Shown here one piece after another: positions 40,297-49,922 of a stretch of DNA of 64,000 bases; within the stretch, counting starts at the first letter, position 1, and each line of letters opens with the position of its first letter. The DNA lies in assembly GCA_013619125.1 (NCBI GenBank), contig JABXKS010000120.1, positions 1 through 64,000 on the forward strand, read 5' to 3'. The notes beneath the pieces were generated by a model. The model was given only the letters and a program-made list of their open reading frames with translations, was not told where the DNA came from and did no database searches. The position numbers and the translations under genes are program-made. This DNA is from Clostridiales bacterium (GTDB lineage: Bacteria > Bacillota > Clostridia > Tissierellales > GPF-1).

Positions 40297-41505
40297 ATGA
40301 AAAAAGAGAAGAGTCAATTAAATATCGAAGTGTTGAAGAATAGAATTGAAAAAATGAATAATGAAATCGTTAGTTGGAGACGCCACTTTCATCAGCATGG
40401 TGAACTTTCTTTTCAGGAATTTGCCACATCTGATTTTATTGAAAAACAACTTGAAAGTTTTGGCGGCCTAGATATATCGCGACCGACAAAAACGGGTGTT
40501 ATCGCCAAGATTATTGGAGAAAAGCCGGGAAGGACCATTGCCTTGCGTGCGGATATCGACGCATTGCCTATGACGGAATTGAATGATCTTCCCTATGCTT
40601 CTGAGATCGAAGGGGTAATGCATTCCTGCGGACATGACGGACATACGGCGATTCTTTTAGGGATTGCAAAGCTATTTTCTGAACAAAAGGATCAAATGAG
40701 CGGAACCCTTGTTTGTATCTTTCAGCATGCAGAAGAACTTCCACCAGGCGGGGCTGTTGAAATGGTGAAAGCCGGTGTCATGGAAGGGATTGATGAGATC
40801 TATGGATTGCATCTGTCGTCTTCATTCCCGACGGGAACCTTTGGCATTCGTTCTGGCTTTTTAACCGCTGCAACGGATCGGTTTGATATTGAAGTCATTG
40901 GCCAGGGGGGACATTCTGCCATGCCGGAGACTTGTGTGGATCCAATTGTAATTGGCGCACAGATCATCAGCAACCTTCAAACGATTGTTTCGAGAAGAAT
41001 AAAAGGCATTGAACCTGCAGTTTTGTCAGTCTGTCAGGTAGAAGCTGGGCATGCATATAATATTATTCCGAATACAATGAACATAACGGGTTCTGTAAGA
41101 ACTTTTTCGCAAGAGACAAGAAACAATATGGCGGGTATGATCAAAGAAATTTCTCAGGGGAATGCATCCTCATATGGAGCTGATTGTAAAGTGTCCTATG
41201 AACTAGGATACAGTTCTGTTGTCAATGACGAGGAACTGACTGAGAATGTAGAAGCGGTTGTCGAAGCCTGGTTTGGAAAAGAAAGTATCTTGGCGATCGA
41301 CCCGGTTATGCCGGGAGAAGATTTCTCCGCCTTTACGGAAGCGACGGATTGTCCGGGATGTTTTGTTGAGATTGGTACAGCCAACGAAGTGTTGGGAACA
41401 ACACGGCCTCATCACAATCCTAATTATTTGATGGACGAAGAGGGATTGTATTATGGAACGTCATTATTCGCTGGCATCGTTTTTGACCGTCTGTTTACAG
41501 ATTAG
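40297..41505 (+). CDS. M20 family metallopeptidase/amidohydrolase
   Basis: WRRHFHQHGELSFQE, ALRADIDALPMTE, MHSCGHDGHTAILLG, MPGEDFSAF. Confidence 0.93.
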   Translation: MKKEKSQLNIEVLKNRIEKMNNEIVSWRRHFHQHGELSFQEFATSDFIEKQLESFGGLDISRPTKTGVIAKIIGEKPGRTIALRADIDALPMTELNDLPYASEIEGVMHSCGHDGHTAILLGIAKLFSEQKDQMSGTLVCIFQHAEELPPGGAVEMVKAGVMEGIDEIYGLHLSSSFPTGTFGIRSGFLTAATDRFDIEVIGQGGHSAMPETCVDPIVIGAQIISNLQTIVSRRIKGIEPAVLSVCQVEAGHAYNIIPNTMNITGSVRTFSQETRNNMAGMIKEISQGNASSYGADCKVSYELGYSSVVNDEELTENVEAVVEAWFGKESILAIDPVMPGEDFSAFTEATDCPGCFVEIGTANEVLGTTRPHHNPNYLMDEEGLYYGTSLFAGIVFDRLFTD

Positions 41506-41560
41506 GAAAAAAGACTTAGCAGACGGCCTGTCCCGTTTTATGCTCCAGGAAAGGAAAACC

Positions 41561-41983
41561 ATGGCAAAGATTACGGTTCTTGCAACCGCAACGAATACAA
41601 CGAAAACAACGATTACAGCAGGTAAGCATAGCATTATTATTGACGAACCTCCTCTTTTCGGAGGGGCGGATGAGGCGCCAAGTCCTGTTGAAATGTATCT
41701 CGCATCGATTGCCGGGTGCATTAATGCAGCCGGTCAATGGATCGCAAAAGAAATGAATATGGATCTGCAGAAGATTGATATTTCCATTGAAGGCGAAGTG
41801 GATGGTTCCAAGTTTCTTAAGAATAACGATACGTTTAGAGCCGGATTTTCTGAAATCGTAACAAGGGTTCGCATTGTTTCAGACAGTGAGCCTTCCGTCC
41901 AAGAGGCGTGGCTTCAACAGGTAAGGGAACGTTGCCCTGTGATTGACAATACAGAAAACGGCACTAAATTCATTATGAAGTAG
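41561..41983 (+). CDS. OsmC family protein
   Basis: GGADEAPSPVEMYLASIAGCINAAGQWIAKEMNMDLQKIDISIEGEVD. Confidence 0.88.
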   Translation: MAKITVLATATNTTKTTITAGKHSIIIDEPPLFGGADEAPSPVEMYLASIAGCINAAGQWIAKEMNMDLQKIDISIEGEVDGSKFLKNNDTFRAGFSEIVTRVRIVSDSEPSVQEAWLQQVRERCPVIDNTENGTKFIMK

Positions 41984-41986
41984 AGT

Positions 41987-42015
41987 TTGAAAAATCAAGA
42001 ATAGGTAACTATAAT
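41987..42015 (+). promoter_or_regulatory. Promoter upstream of pot-type operon
   Basis: TTGAAA-N17-TATAAT. Confidence 0.6.
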
Positions 42016-42045
42016 TGGAAACAATGTAATTTTGAGTAAATACGT

Positions 42046-42084
42046 GCAACGAAGCCCGTTTTTGGGCTTCGTTGCGTTTTTTTT
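42046..42084 (+). terminator. Strong terminator between promoter and first pot-type gene
   Basis: GCAACGAAGCCC-GTTTTT-GGGCTTCGTTGC + GTTTTTTTT, 12 bp perfect stem. Confidence 0.9.
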
Positions 42085-42109
42085 AAATAATTACAAGGAA
42101 GTGTACGTT

Positions 42110-42937
42110 ATGAAAACAAAAAAGAAAATACTGTTTTTAGCATTACCCGCGTTGGTTACGTTACTTACTGTATTTATTATTCCAATGATCTATACGTTTA
42201 TCGAAGGAATAGCAACTGACAAACTAGATTTTTATATCAAGTTTTGTACAGATCCTTTCTACCTGTCTATTTTAGGGAATACAGCCATTCTTTCTGTTAA
42301 GACAACGGTTTTGTGTTTAATTCTGGGATATCCTACAGCCTATTTCTTGGCGAGAACGCAATCAAAAATCAAAAGTGCATTGTTGATTGCCACTATATTC
42401 CCTTTTCTAATCAGTGCCGTTGTAAGGGCTTATGGCTGGATGGTGCTGCTAGGCAGCAACGGATTGGTCAATCATTTCTTGATGGCCGTTGGCCTGGTGG
42501 ATGAACCGGTTAAAATTATGTATACAGAAAAAGCTGTCATGATTGGTTTAACACAGTTGCTTCTCCCGTATATGATTCTTTCAATTATGAGCGTTATACA
42601 ATCTATTGACAGCAACTTGGAAGATGCGGCAAGCAGTTTAGGGGCAAACCCTTTGACCACCTTCTTAAAAGTCATCTTTCCATTAAGTGCACCGGGGGTT
42701 GTGTCCGGATGCACACTGGTCTTCACTCTGAGCATGACATCCTATGTGACGCCCCGATTGCTGGGAGGTGCCCAATATCTGACCGTCAGCACATTTATAT
42801 ACAGTCAGGTGAAGACGGCATTCAATATGCCTTTTGCCAATGCCATCTCTTATGTACTGGTCTTTGCAATATTGTTGTTCCAAGTATTTTCAAACAGTGC
42901 AAATCATTACGTATCAAAGAAAGTCGGAGGTGTATAA
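42110..42937 (+). CDS. ABC transporter permease, spermidine/putrescine (PotB) type
   Basis: ATG 42110; EDAASSLGANPLTTFLKVIFPLSAPGVVSG (EAA loop). Confidence 0.9.
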   Translation: MKTKKKILFLALPALVTLLTVFIIPMIYTFIEGIATDKLDFYIKFCTDPFYLSILGNTAILSVKTTVLCLILGYPTAYFLARTQSKIKSALLIATIFPFLISAVVRAYGWMVLLGSNGLVNHFLMAVGLVDEPVKIMYTEKAVMIGLTQLLLPYMILSIMSVIQSIDSNLEDAASSLGANPLTTFLKVIFPLSAPGVVSGCTLVFTLSMTSYVTPRLLGGAQYLTVSTFIYSQVKTAFNMPFANAISYVLVFAILLFQVFSNSANHYVSKKVGGV

Positions 42938-42940
42938 ATC

Positions 42941-43741
42941 ATGTATGAGAAAAAGAAAATAAACTGGTTATTTAAATTAATAACGGTTATTGCATTTATG
43001 ATTATATTGGCTCCGATGATTGTCATTGTGATTGTTTCGTTCAATGCGACGGAGATCATCACTTTTCCACCGCAAGGGTTGTCCATGAAGTGGTATGCAA
43101 ATATATTTGCTGAGAATTCAAAATTTGTGGATGGCTTTCTCAACAGTGTAAAATTGGCAATTGTTGCAACCCTATTTGATATTGTTATTGGTGTGTTGGC
43201 TTCGATTAGTGTAACGAAGTACAGCTTCAAGCAAAAAGGATTATTGATTTCATTATTTACATCACCAATGTTCATACCATCGATTGCTTTTGGTTTTGTA
43301 TTGTTGCAGATGACGGCATCGATGAGAATTCTGACGCCATTCTTGAAGATCTTAATTGGGCATATCATTATCATATTGCCTTATATTATAAGAAATACCT
43401 TGGGGATCTTGACCTCCTATGATTGGACGATCGATGATGCTGCAGCAAGCCTGGGGGCTAATCCTGTAAAAGTGTTTTTCAAGATTACCTTGCCGATCAT
43501 CAAGCCGGCTGTCTTATCAGGTGCTTTGTTGGCATTTTTGTATTCATTTGATGAGGCGGTAATTAGCAGTTTACTGACATCAGCGAAATTCACTACCTTG
43601 CCGGTACAGATTATCAACTATATGGAATTCAGATTTGACCCTACGGTGGCGGCAATATCCACCATACTCATGGCTATATCTTTGGCATTGATGATACTAA
43701 TGGATAAATTCATTGGCTTGGATGCTTTGACAAAACAATAA
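42941..43741 (+). CDS. ABC transporter permease, PotC type
   Basis: DDAAASLGANPVKVFFKITLPIIKPAVLSG (EAA loop). Confidence 0.9.
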   Translation: MYEKKKINWLFKLITVIAFMIILAPMIVIVIVSFNATEIITFPPQGLSMKWYANIFAENSKFVDGFLNSVKLAIVATLFDIVIGVLASISVTKYSFKQKGLLISLFTSPMFIPSIAFGFVLLQMTASMRILTPFLKILIGHIIIILPYIIRNTLGILTSYDWTIDDAAASLGANPVKVFFKITLPIIKPAVLSGALLAFLYSFDEAVISSLLTSAKFTTLPVQIINYMEFRFDPTVAAISTILMAISLALMILMDKFIGLDALTKQ

Positions 43742-43752
43742 GGAGATTGAAA

Positions 43753-44817
43753 TTGGGATATCTTACAATTGATAGTTTGACAAAAAAATACGGTGATTTA
43801 ACTGCAGTAAAAAGTATAAATTTAAAAATTAAGCAAGGTGAAATGGTTGCACTTCTCGGTGGCAGTGGTTGCGGAAAGACCACGATCCTAAGAATGATTG
43901 CAGGGTTTATCGAGCCTAATGCAGGAACAGTTTCCATAAACGGAAAAGTCATGAATAACATTCCTGCCTATAAAAGGAACGTTGGGATTTTCTTCCAAAA
44001 TTATGCATTGTTTCCTCATATGACTGTTATTGAAAATGTTGAATTTAGTTTGAAACTAAAGAAAATGAAGAAGGCTGAAATAAAGGAAAAGGTAGAATAT
44101 ATACTGGGACTGGTGAAGTTGGAGGGAAAAGGTGATAGTTATCCACGACAACTATCCGGAGGTCAGCAGCAGCGTGTTGCATTGGCAAGAGCCCTTGTTA
44201 TGGAACCAGATGTACTGCTATTGGATGAACCTCTTTCCAACTTAGATTCAAAACTGAGACAAGAAATGCAGGTTGAGATTAAAAGGATTCAAAAGAAATT
44301 GAAGTTAACGACCATTATCGTTACACATGACCAGGAGGAAGCTGTTTCATTAGCAAATCGTGTTGTTATTATGAATGAAGGTGAAATCGAGCAAATCGGT
44401 GAACCTGGTGAAGTCTTCAATCATCCGGCACATCCCTTTGTAGCTGAATTTATGGGTTTTTCCAATTTTATGGAGGGCAAAATTGTCCGAAAAGAGGGGA
44501 AAGAGATTCAGATTGAAGTAGCTGAAGGCAAAGTGATGAACCAATCATACGATCGAGCGGATGAACTGGCCGTAGGCGATGCGGTGGTATTGACAATTCG
44601 ACCTGAAGCTGTATTGATCTCAAAAACAGAAGAGGACGGATATGCACAAGGGAAGATCGTAAATATGACCTATAAAGGCCATAATACGATGGTGGATATT
44701 TTAAGTTCCTTCAATGAAAAGGTTCAAGCGATTAACGTTGATATGGTACTACCTAAGGAAGGCGAGAGCATTTATTTTGCATTTCCGTCTGACAAGGTAA
44801 TCATATATAAAAAATAA
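43753..44817 (+). CDS. ABC transporter ATP-binding protein, PotA type
   Basis: LLGGSGCGKTTILRMIAGFIEPNAG, LSGGQQQRVALARALV, TOBE domain; TTG start likely. Confidence 0.93.
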   Translation: MGYLTIDSLTKKYGDLTAVKSINLKIKQGEMVALLGGSGCGKTTILRMIAGFIEPNAGTVSINGKVMNNIPAYKRNVGIFFQNYALFPHMTVIENVEFSLKLKKMKKAEIKEKVEYILGLVKLEGKGDSYPRQLSGGQQQRVALARALVMEPDVLLLDEPLSNLDSKLRQEMQVEIKRIQKKLKLTTIIVTHDQEEAVSLANRVVIMNEGEIEQIGEPGEVFNHPAHPFVAEFMGFSNFMEGKIVRKEGKEIQIEVAEGKVMNQSYDRADELAVGDAVVLTIRPEAVLISKTEEDGYAQGKIVNMTYKGHNTMVDILSSFNEKVQAINVDMVLPKEGESIYFAFPSDKVIIYKK

Positions 44818-44839
44818 GGTATTAAGAGGAGTAGGGGAA

Positions 44840-45961
44840 ATGAAAAAAAGATTATTATCTATTATTTTGGTGATGATAGTAGGCATCGCTTTACTGGCAG
44901 GCTGTTCTCAAGAAAGTGCTGAAACAACCGAAGCAGCTCAAACGGAAGGTGCGTCAGAAGATACAGTAGTTGAAGCACCGGATTACAGTGGTGTTCAATT
45001 GGTTGTATGTACATGGGGCGGGTATACTGGATCGGCAACGAAAGAGATTGCAGCTGATTTCGAAGAATTATACGGTTGTGAAATCATTATTGATGAAGTG
45101 AATGCAAATTCAGATCGCATTGCAAAATTACAAGCTCAAATCAATTCGGGTATTGTTGAAGACGATGTTGTTTATCTTTCAGGAAGCTACGCAAATCAAG
45201 CGGAAGAACTTGGTCTTGTTGAGTTGATTGATACAAGTGTTGTGACAAACGTTGATGAGTTATACGATTTCGCAAAAAATGAATCAGGTTACGGTCCTAT
45301 GGTAGCTGTAGGTCGTTACGGTATTATGTACAATGCAGATATGTTGGATGAATTAGGACTGGAAGCACCAACTTCTTACATGGATTTATTTGATGATCAA
45401 TATGCAGGAATCGTATCACTTCCTGCTATGAGTTCTACTGCAGGTCCTTATGTTTTGGGTGCAATAGCGGAAGAACTTGGCGGTGACTTGGATAACTATC
45501 AAGTAGCATTGGATCTATATGCAGAGAAAAAGGATAATATCAAATTATGGTATACCAGTGATTTGATTGGTGCCATGGCACAAAAAGAAGTAGCTGTAAC
45601 TGTATTTATGGATTTATTGATGCCTGTTCTTGAAAATTCAGGACTTAATATGGTTTGGGTTGATGCAGAAGAAGGTAACTTCGGAGATGATGTATATATC
45701 AATGTTGTGAAAGATGCGCCAAACAAAGAATTGGCACAATTGTTCGTGGATTATACCTTGCAACAATCAACTCAAGAAATGTTCCTTGAGTTGAACAACG
45801 AAGCTCCGACGAATAAGAATGCGGTTATGTCTGAAGAACAACAAACGTTCCTGGCTTATGGCCAAGAAGCGTTTGAGAATTGTACATTCTTTGATTATGA
45901 TAAGCTTAATGTGTTGAAACCCACATTGGTAGAAGAGTGGCAAAAAATAGTAGCCGAGTAA
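44840..45961 (+). CDS. ABC transporter substrate-binding lipoprotein, PotD type
   Basis: LLSIILVMIVGIALLAGCSQ lipobox; VVCTWGGYTGSATKEIAADFEELYGCEIIIDEVNANSDRIAKLQAQ. Confidence 0.9.
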   Translation: MKKRLLSIILVMIVGIALLAGCSQESAETTEAAQTEGASEDTVVEAPDYSGVQLVVCTWGGYTGSATKEIAADFEELYGCEIIIDEVNANSDRIAKLQAQINSGIVEDDVVYLSGSYANQAEELGLVELIDTSVVTNVDELYDFAKNESGYGPMVAVGRYGIMYNADMLDELGLEAPTSYMDLFDDQYAGIVSLPAMSSTAGPYVLGAIAEELGGDLDNYQVALDLYAEKKDNIKLWYTSDLIGAMAQKEVAVTVFMDLLMPVLENSGLNMVWVDAEEGNFGDDVYINVVKDAPNKELAQLFVDYTLQQSTQEMFLELNNEAPTNKNAVMSEEQQTFLAYGQEAFENCTFFDYDKLNVLKPTLVEEWQKIVAE

Positions 45962-46406
45962 GTAACCTATAAAATGAATCAAAAACGTGATTTCAGAAAT
46001 GGCTTATCTCAAGAGATGTAAGCGTTGGTAGAAATGAAAATCATGCTAAAATTATGGAAATGGAAAAGTCATCTCATCAATTATGATGAGGTGATTTTTT
46101 ATTGACAGAGAATAGATCAAGTAAAAGTCGCCAGGTGGTGCGATTTGTCTAATACCTCCTCCTGTATGTTGATTCTACCCTTGGGAGAAAGGAAAAACGC
46201 TTTTAAACTTGATTCACATTCGCGATTGAAGGTTTGTTTGCATTGGAAGGCAACTTACCATATAGTTAAAGCATGTATATTTTCCTTTATTTGGAATAAT
46301 GAAAAGAGTACAGAAAGCTACTGGTTTCTCTTTAAAGAAAAAGAGGATCGTAGAACGGGATATATTTGAAAATCGGGGATTTTAGATTAACATGGGGGAG
46401 AATGAG

Positions 46407-48194
46407 ATGAAGAAGAAATTGGTCATGATTGTAGTAACTGCTTTTGTACTATTTAATGCAAACCCAGTCCTGGCAACAGCGCAATTGGTTCCAGAAATTG
46501 AATGGCAAAAAAGTTTGGGCGGTACGTCTAGTGAACTTGCTCAAAGTATTCAGCCGACAAAAGATGGCGGATATATTGTTGTTGGTTCTACATATTCAAA
46601 TGATGGAGATGTATCGGACAATCATGGGAATGTGGATGCTTGGGTTGTGAAACTGGATGCCAAAGGTGAAATGGAATGGCAGAAATGCCTGGGTGGTACT
46701 TCTTATGAACATGCCTACGGTATTCTAGAGACAAATGATGGTGGCTATATCGTTGCTGGCAAGACGGGATCACAAGATGGTGATGTATCGGACAATCATG
46801 GCGGATCAGATGCTTGGCTTGTAAAGCTGGATGCGACGGGCAAAATTATTTGGCAGAAATGCTTAGGCGGTTCTGGGGATGAAGAGGTTTTCGATATTCA
46901 GAAGACAGATGATGGTGGATATATACTTGTTGGTTCTACATATTCAGTTGATGGAGATGTGGTGGGTTGTCGTGGAGATGGATCGGGCAATTATGGCGAA
47001 TCGGATGCTTGGGTAGTAAAACTGAAAGAAAACGGTGATATTGATTGGCAAAAATGCCTAGGTGGTAGTGCTTATGATGTTGCCCATAGTATTCAGCTGA
47101 CGAAGGATGGCGGCTATATAATTGCTGGCGTAACGTCTTCACAAGATGGCGATGTATCGGATCCTATTGGCGGATTGGATGCTTGGATTGTAAAACTGAA
47201 GGAAAACGGTGAAATTGAATGGGAGAAATGTCTAGGTGGTACTTTTCATGAACATGCCTACAATATTCAGCTGACAGATGATGGTGGATATGTGTTTGTT
47301 GGCTTTACATGGTCAAGTGATGGAGATGTATCGGGCCATCGTCGCACCTATGATGTCTGGGTTGTAAAACTGAAGGAAAACGGTGACATTGATTGGCAGA
47401 AATGCCTAGGTGGCACGAATCATGATCAAGCCTACAGTATTCAACTGACAAATGACGGCGGATATATAGTTGCTGGCGGAACGCAATCACAAGATGGCGA
47501 TGTATCAGGCCATCATAGATATGAAGATATTTGGGTTGTAAAACTGGATGAGAAGGGTGAAATCAATTGGCAGAAAAGCCTGGGTGGTACCGAAAATGAT
47601 AATGCCTACAGTATTCAGCAGACCGATGATGGTGGATATGTGGTTGCTGGTCATGTTTATTCACAAGATGGCGACGTATTGAGCAATCATGGTAGCTGGG
47701 ATGTTTGGATCGTAAAGTTTGAGGGGAATGGTGATGAAGCACCTGCGTCGAATGGAGATGCATCGATGAATCGACCCAGAGCGATCATTCGCGAGCGGAC
47801 CTTTGCCGGTCAAACACTTGCAACTTTTCGAAATGATGGGTTTGGGTTACTGAAGGTTATTGATCCGCTAACGAAAGCCATTGATTTTCGCGCACCCCTA
47901 CGGTCTGAAGAAAAGGATGTACGGTTGAGAATTCCTTATGCGGATATACAAATGAAAGTCGCAGTTGGGGCGAAAAATCTTTTGATCGAGCATCGAGGAC
48001 AAGAGATTCAAATTTCCATGAGTACCTTTGAGTGTGAGGAGCTTCTTTTTGGGATGCCTTCTCACGACGAAGCCATGATTGAAATTCATTTGATTGAGGA
48101 AGAGGATGGATCTCTTGAAAAAGTGATCCAGTTGATTGTTGTCGAACAAGTGGATGAGAAGACAAAACTTGTGCACCGAATGAATATTCAATAA
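46407..48194 (+). CDS. Secreted seven-repeat beta-propeller-like protein with conserved C-terminal domain (paralog 1)
   Basis: Signal peptide; seven ~57-aa repeats WQKCLGGT..E.A.SIQ.T.DGGYIVAG.T.S.DGDVS..HG..D.WVVKL...G; C-term ~135 aa domain. Confidence 0.82.
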   Translation: MKKKLVMIVVTAFVLFNANPVLATAQLVPEIEWQKSLGGTSSELAQSIQPTKDGGYIVVGSTYSNDGDVSDNHGNVDAWVVKLDAKGEMEWQKCLGGTSYEHAYGILETNDGGYIVAGKTGSQDGDVSDNHGGSDAWLVKLDATGKIIWQKCLGGSGDEEVFDIQKTDDGGYILVGSTYSVDGDVVGCRGDGSGNYGESDAWVVKLKENGDIDWQKCLGGSAYDVAHSIQLTKDGGYIIAGVTSSQDGDVSDPIGGLDAWIVKLKENGEIEWEKCLGGTFHEHAYNIQLTDDGGYVFVGFTWSSDGDVSGHRRTYDVWVVKLKENGDIDWQKCLGGTNHDQAYSIQLTNDGGYIVAGGTQSQDGDVSGHHRYEDIWVVKLDEKGEINWQKSLGGTENDNAYSIQQTDDGGYVVAGHVYSQDGDVLSNHGSWDVWIVKFEGNGDEAPASNGDASMNRPRAIIRERTFAGQTLATFRNDGFGLLKVIDPLTKAIDFRAPLRSEEKDVRLRIPYADIQMKVAVGAKNLLIEHRGQEIQISMSTFECEELLFGMPSHDEAMIEIHLIEEEDGSLEKVIQLIVVEQVDEKTKLVHRMNIQ

Positions 48195-48221
48195 GGTGTA
48201 TTTGAAAATCAGAAGAATGAG

Positions 48222-48267
48222 CCTAGCAGACCTGAATGAAATTAGGTTTGTGGGCTCATTTTTTTGC
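48222..48267 (+). terminator. Intrinsic terminator
   Basis: AATGAGCC ... GGGCTCATTTTTTT. Confidence 0.65.
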
Positions 48268-48429
48268 GATGACCCTACAACTCTTTGAAGTCGCTTATTG
48301 TGCTAGGGCATTGCCTATGATAATATAATTCAGTGAAATGCATGGTTAATTCTTATGTTAACGGTTTGAGAAATATGGAATTTATTAGGGTTTACGTTAT
48401 AGCAATAATAAAGTTGTTGAGGAGAGGTT

Positions 48430-49770
48430 ATGGAAGGATTAAGTAAGAAATATGGATTGCCTACGGCGATTGCCATGGTGGTTGGCATCGTCATTGGTTC
48501 AGGCGTATTTTTCAAAGCGGATGATGTTCTGGTGCTTACGGGCGGCAATGTGTTATTGGCCTTGGTTGCGTGGGGGCTTGGCGCCTTTTCCATGATCTTT
48601 GGCGCATTGTGCTTTGCAGAGTTCGCGGGACGAATTGAGAGATCCAACGGGATTGTGGATTATATGGAGATTGCTTATGGCAATCGCATGGGGTACTTGA
48701 TCGGCTGGTTTAATTGTGTGCTGTATTCTTCAGCATTGTGTGCGATTCTGGCATGGGTAAGTTCTCTTTATACCATGATACTTTTGGGCAGCGACAATCC
48801 CTCAAATTCAATTGCGACTTGGGTACTTGCGGTGGTGTACATGGTGCTGATCTATACCATGAACTATGTAGCACCCATACTGGCAGGAAAGTTTCAGGTC
48901 ACGACAACGGTCATTAAGTTGATTCCACTGACTTTGATTGCAGTGCTGGGTGTTGTGAGTGGAATGATCAATGGCGTTTTAGTTGAAAATATGAGTGCGG
49001 CGGCTTCGGGGATCACAAAGTCCGGTGGCACATTGGCATCGGCGGTTGTTGCGACCGCTTTCGCGTATGAAGGCTGGATTTTGGCGATTACGGTAAATAG
49101 TGAAATTAAGGATTCTAAGAAGAATCTGCCTAAGGCCTTGGTGTTGGGAACGCTCACTGTCTTTGTCGTCTATGTGATCTACTTCTTAGGGATCACCAGC
49201 GCATTGCCGACTGATGTCATCTTGGCGCAAGGCGATCAAGCCGTTAGTATGGTGGCGAATAATATGTTTGGCACGATCGGCGGAAGTATTCTGACTGCAT
49301 TTGTTGTAATCTCCTGCCTGGGAACCTTAAATGGTCTGGCGTTGACGAATTCGAGAATCCCATATTCTTTGGCGATTCGAAATCAGGGTCCTGCACCTGC
49401 ATTTTTTTCTAAAGTCGATCCGAAGACGAATATGCCAAGACATTCAGCGATTGGCGCTTTTGTCATTTCGATGATTTATTTGGCTCTTTGGTATGGAAGT
49501 TTGAATAATGTATTCGGTCGTTATATCGGTTTGGATGAAATTCCAATTGTTATGATTTATGGTTTCTACATCCTTTTGTATGTTTGGTATATTCAAAATT
49601 TCAAGGACTTGAACGTGTTTAACCGATATGTAAAACCGATTTGCGCCATTTTGGGTGCTCTGGTCATTGTAGTCGGGGGCATTCAAAACCCGAATGTCGG
49701 GATCTACATGTTGATTTCCCTTGTGTTGATTTTGAGCGGTCTTTTCTTCTACCGCAAGGAACCGGCTTGA
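48430..49770 (+). CDS. APC family amino acid permease
   Basis: PTAIAMVVGIVIGSGVFFKADDVL, 12 hydrophobic segments. Confidence 0.92.
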   Translation: MEGLSKKYGLPTAIAMVVGIVIGSGVFFKADDVLVLTGGNVLLALVAWGLGAFSMIFGALCFAEFAGRIERSNGIVDYMEIAYGNRMGYLIGWFNCVLYSSALCAILAWVSSLYTMILLGSDNPSNSIATWVLAVVYMVLIYTMNYVAPILAGKFQVTTTVIKLIPLTLIAVLGVVSGMINGVLVENMSAAASGITKSGGTLASAVVATAFAYEGWILAITVNSEIKDSKKNLPKALVLGTLTVFVVYVIYFLGITSALPTDVILAQGDQAVSMVANNMFGTIGGSILTAFVVISCLGTLNGLALTNSRIPYSLAIRNQGPAPAFFSKVDPKTNMPRHSAIGAFVISMIYLALWYGSLNNVFGRYIGLDEIPIVMIYGFYILLYVWYIQNFKDLNVFNRYVKPICAILGALVIVVGGIQNPNVGIYMLISLVLILSGLFFYRKEPA

Positions 49771-49799
49771 TTATCAAATGTAACGTTTAAAGTTAAATC

Positions 49800-49847
49800 G
49801 GAACCTCTATGGAATGGGTGAAACTAAACTCCGTAGAGGTTTTTTTG
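49800..49847 (+). terminator. Intrinsic terminator
   Basis: GAACCTCTATGGA...TCCGTAGAGGTTTTTTT. Confidence 0.75.
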
Positions 49848-49922
49848 CATATAAAAACTTGCATGGTCATTTCGAAATGTGATATGGTGTATCATACTTT
49901 ATGGAATGGACGTGATAAAGAT

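Noticed and set aside
46145-46369. 74-aa ORF upstream of propeller paralog 1
   Set aside because: No ribosome binding site, TTG-like start, no recognisable features
46494-47735. Regular ~170-bp DNA repeats considered as a CRISPR or satellite array
   Set aside because: They are in-frame coding repeats of the propeller protein, with no short direct repeat/spacer structure
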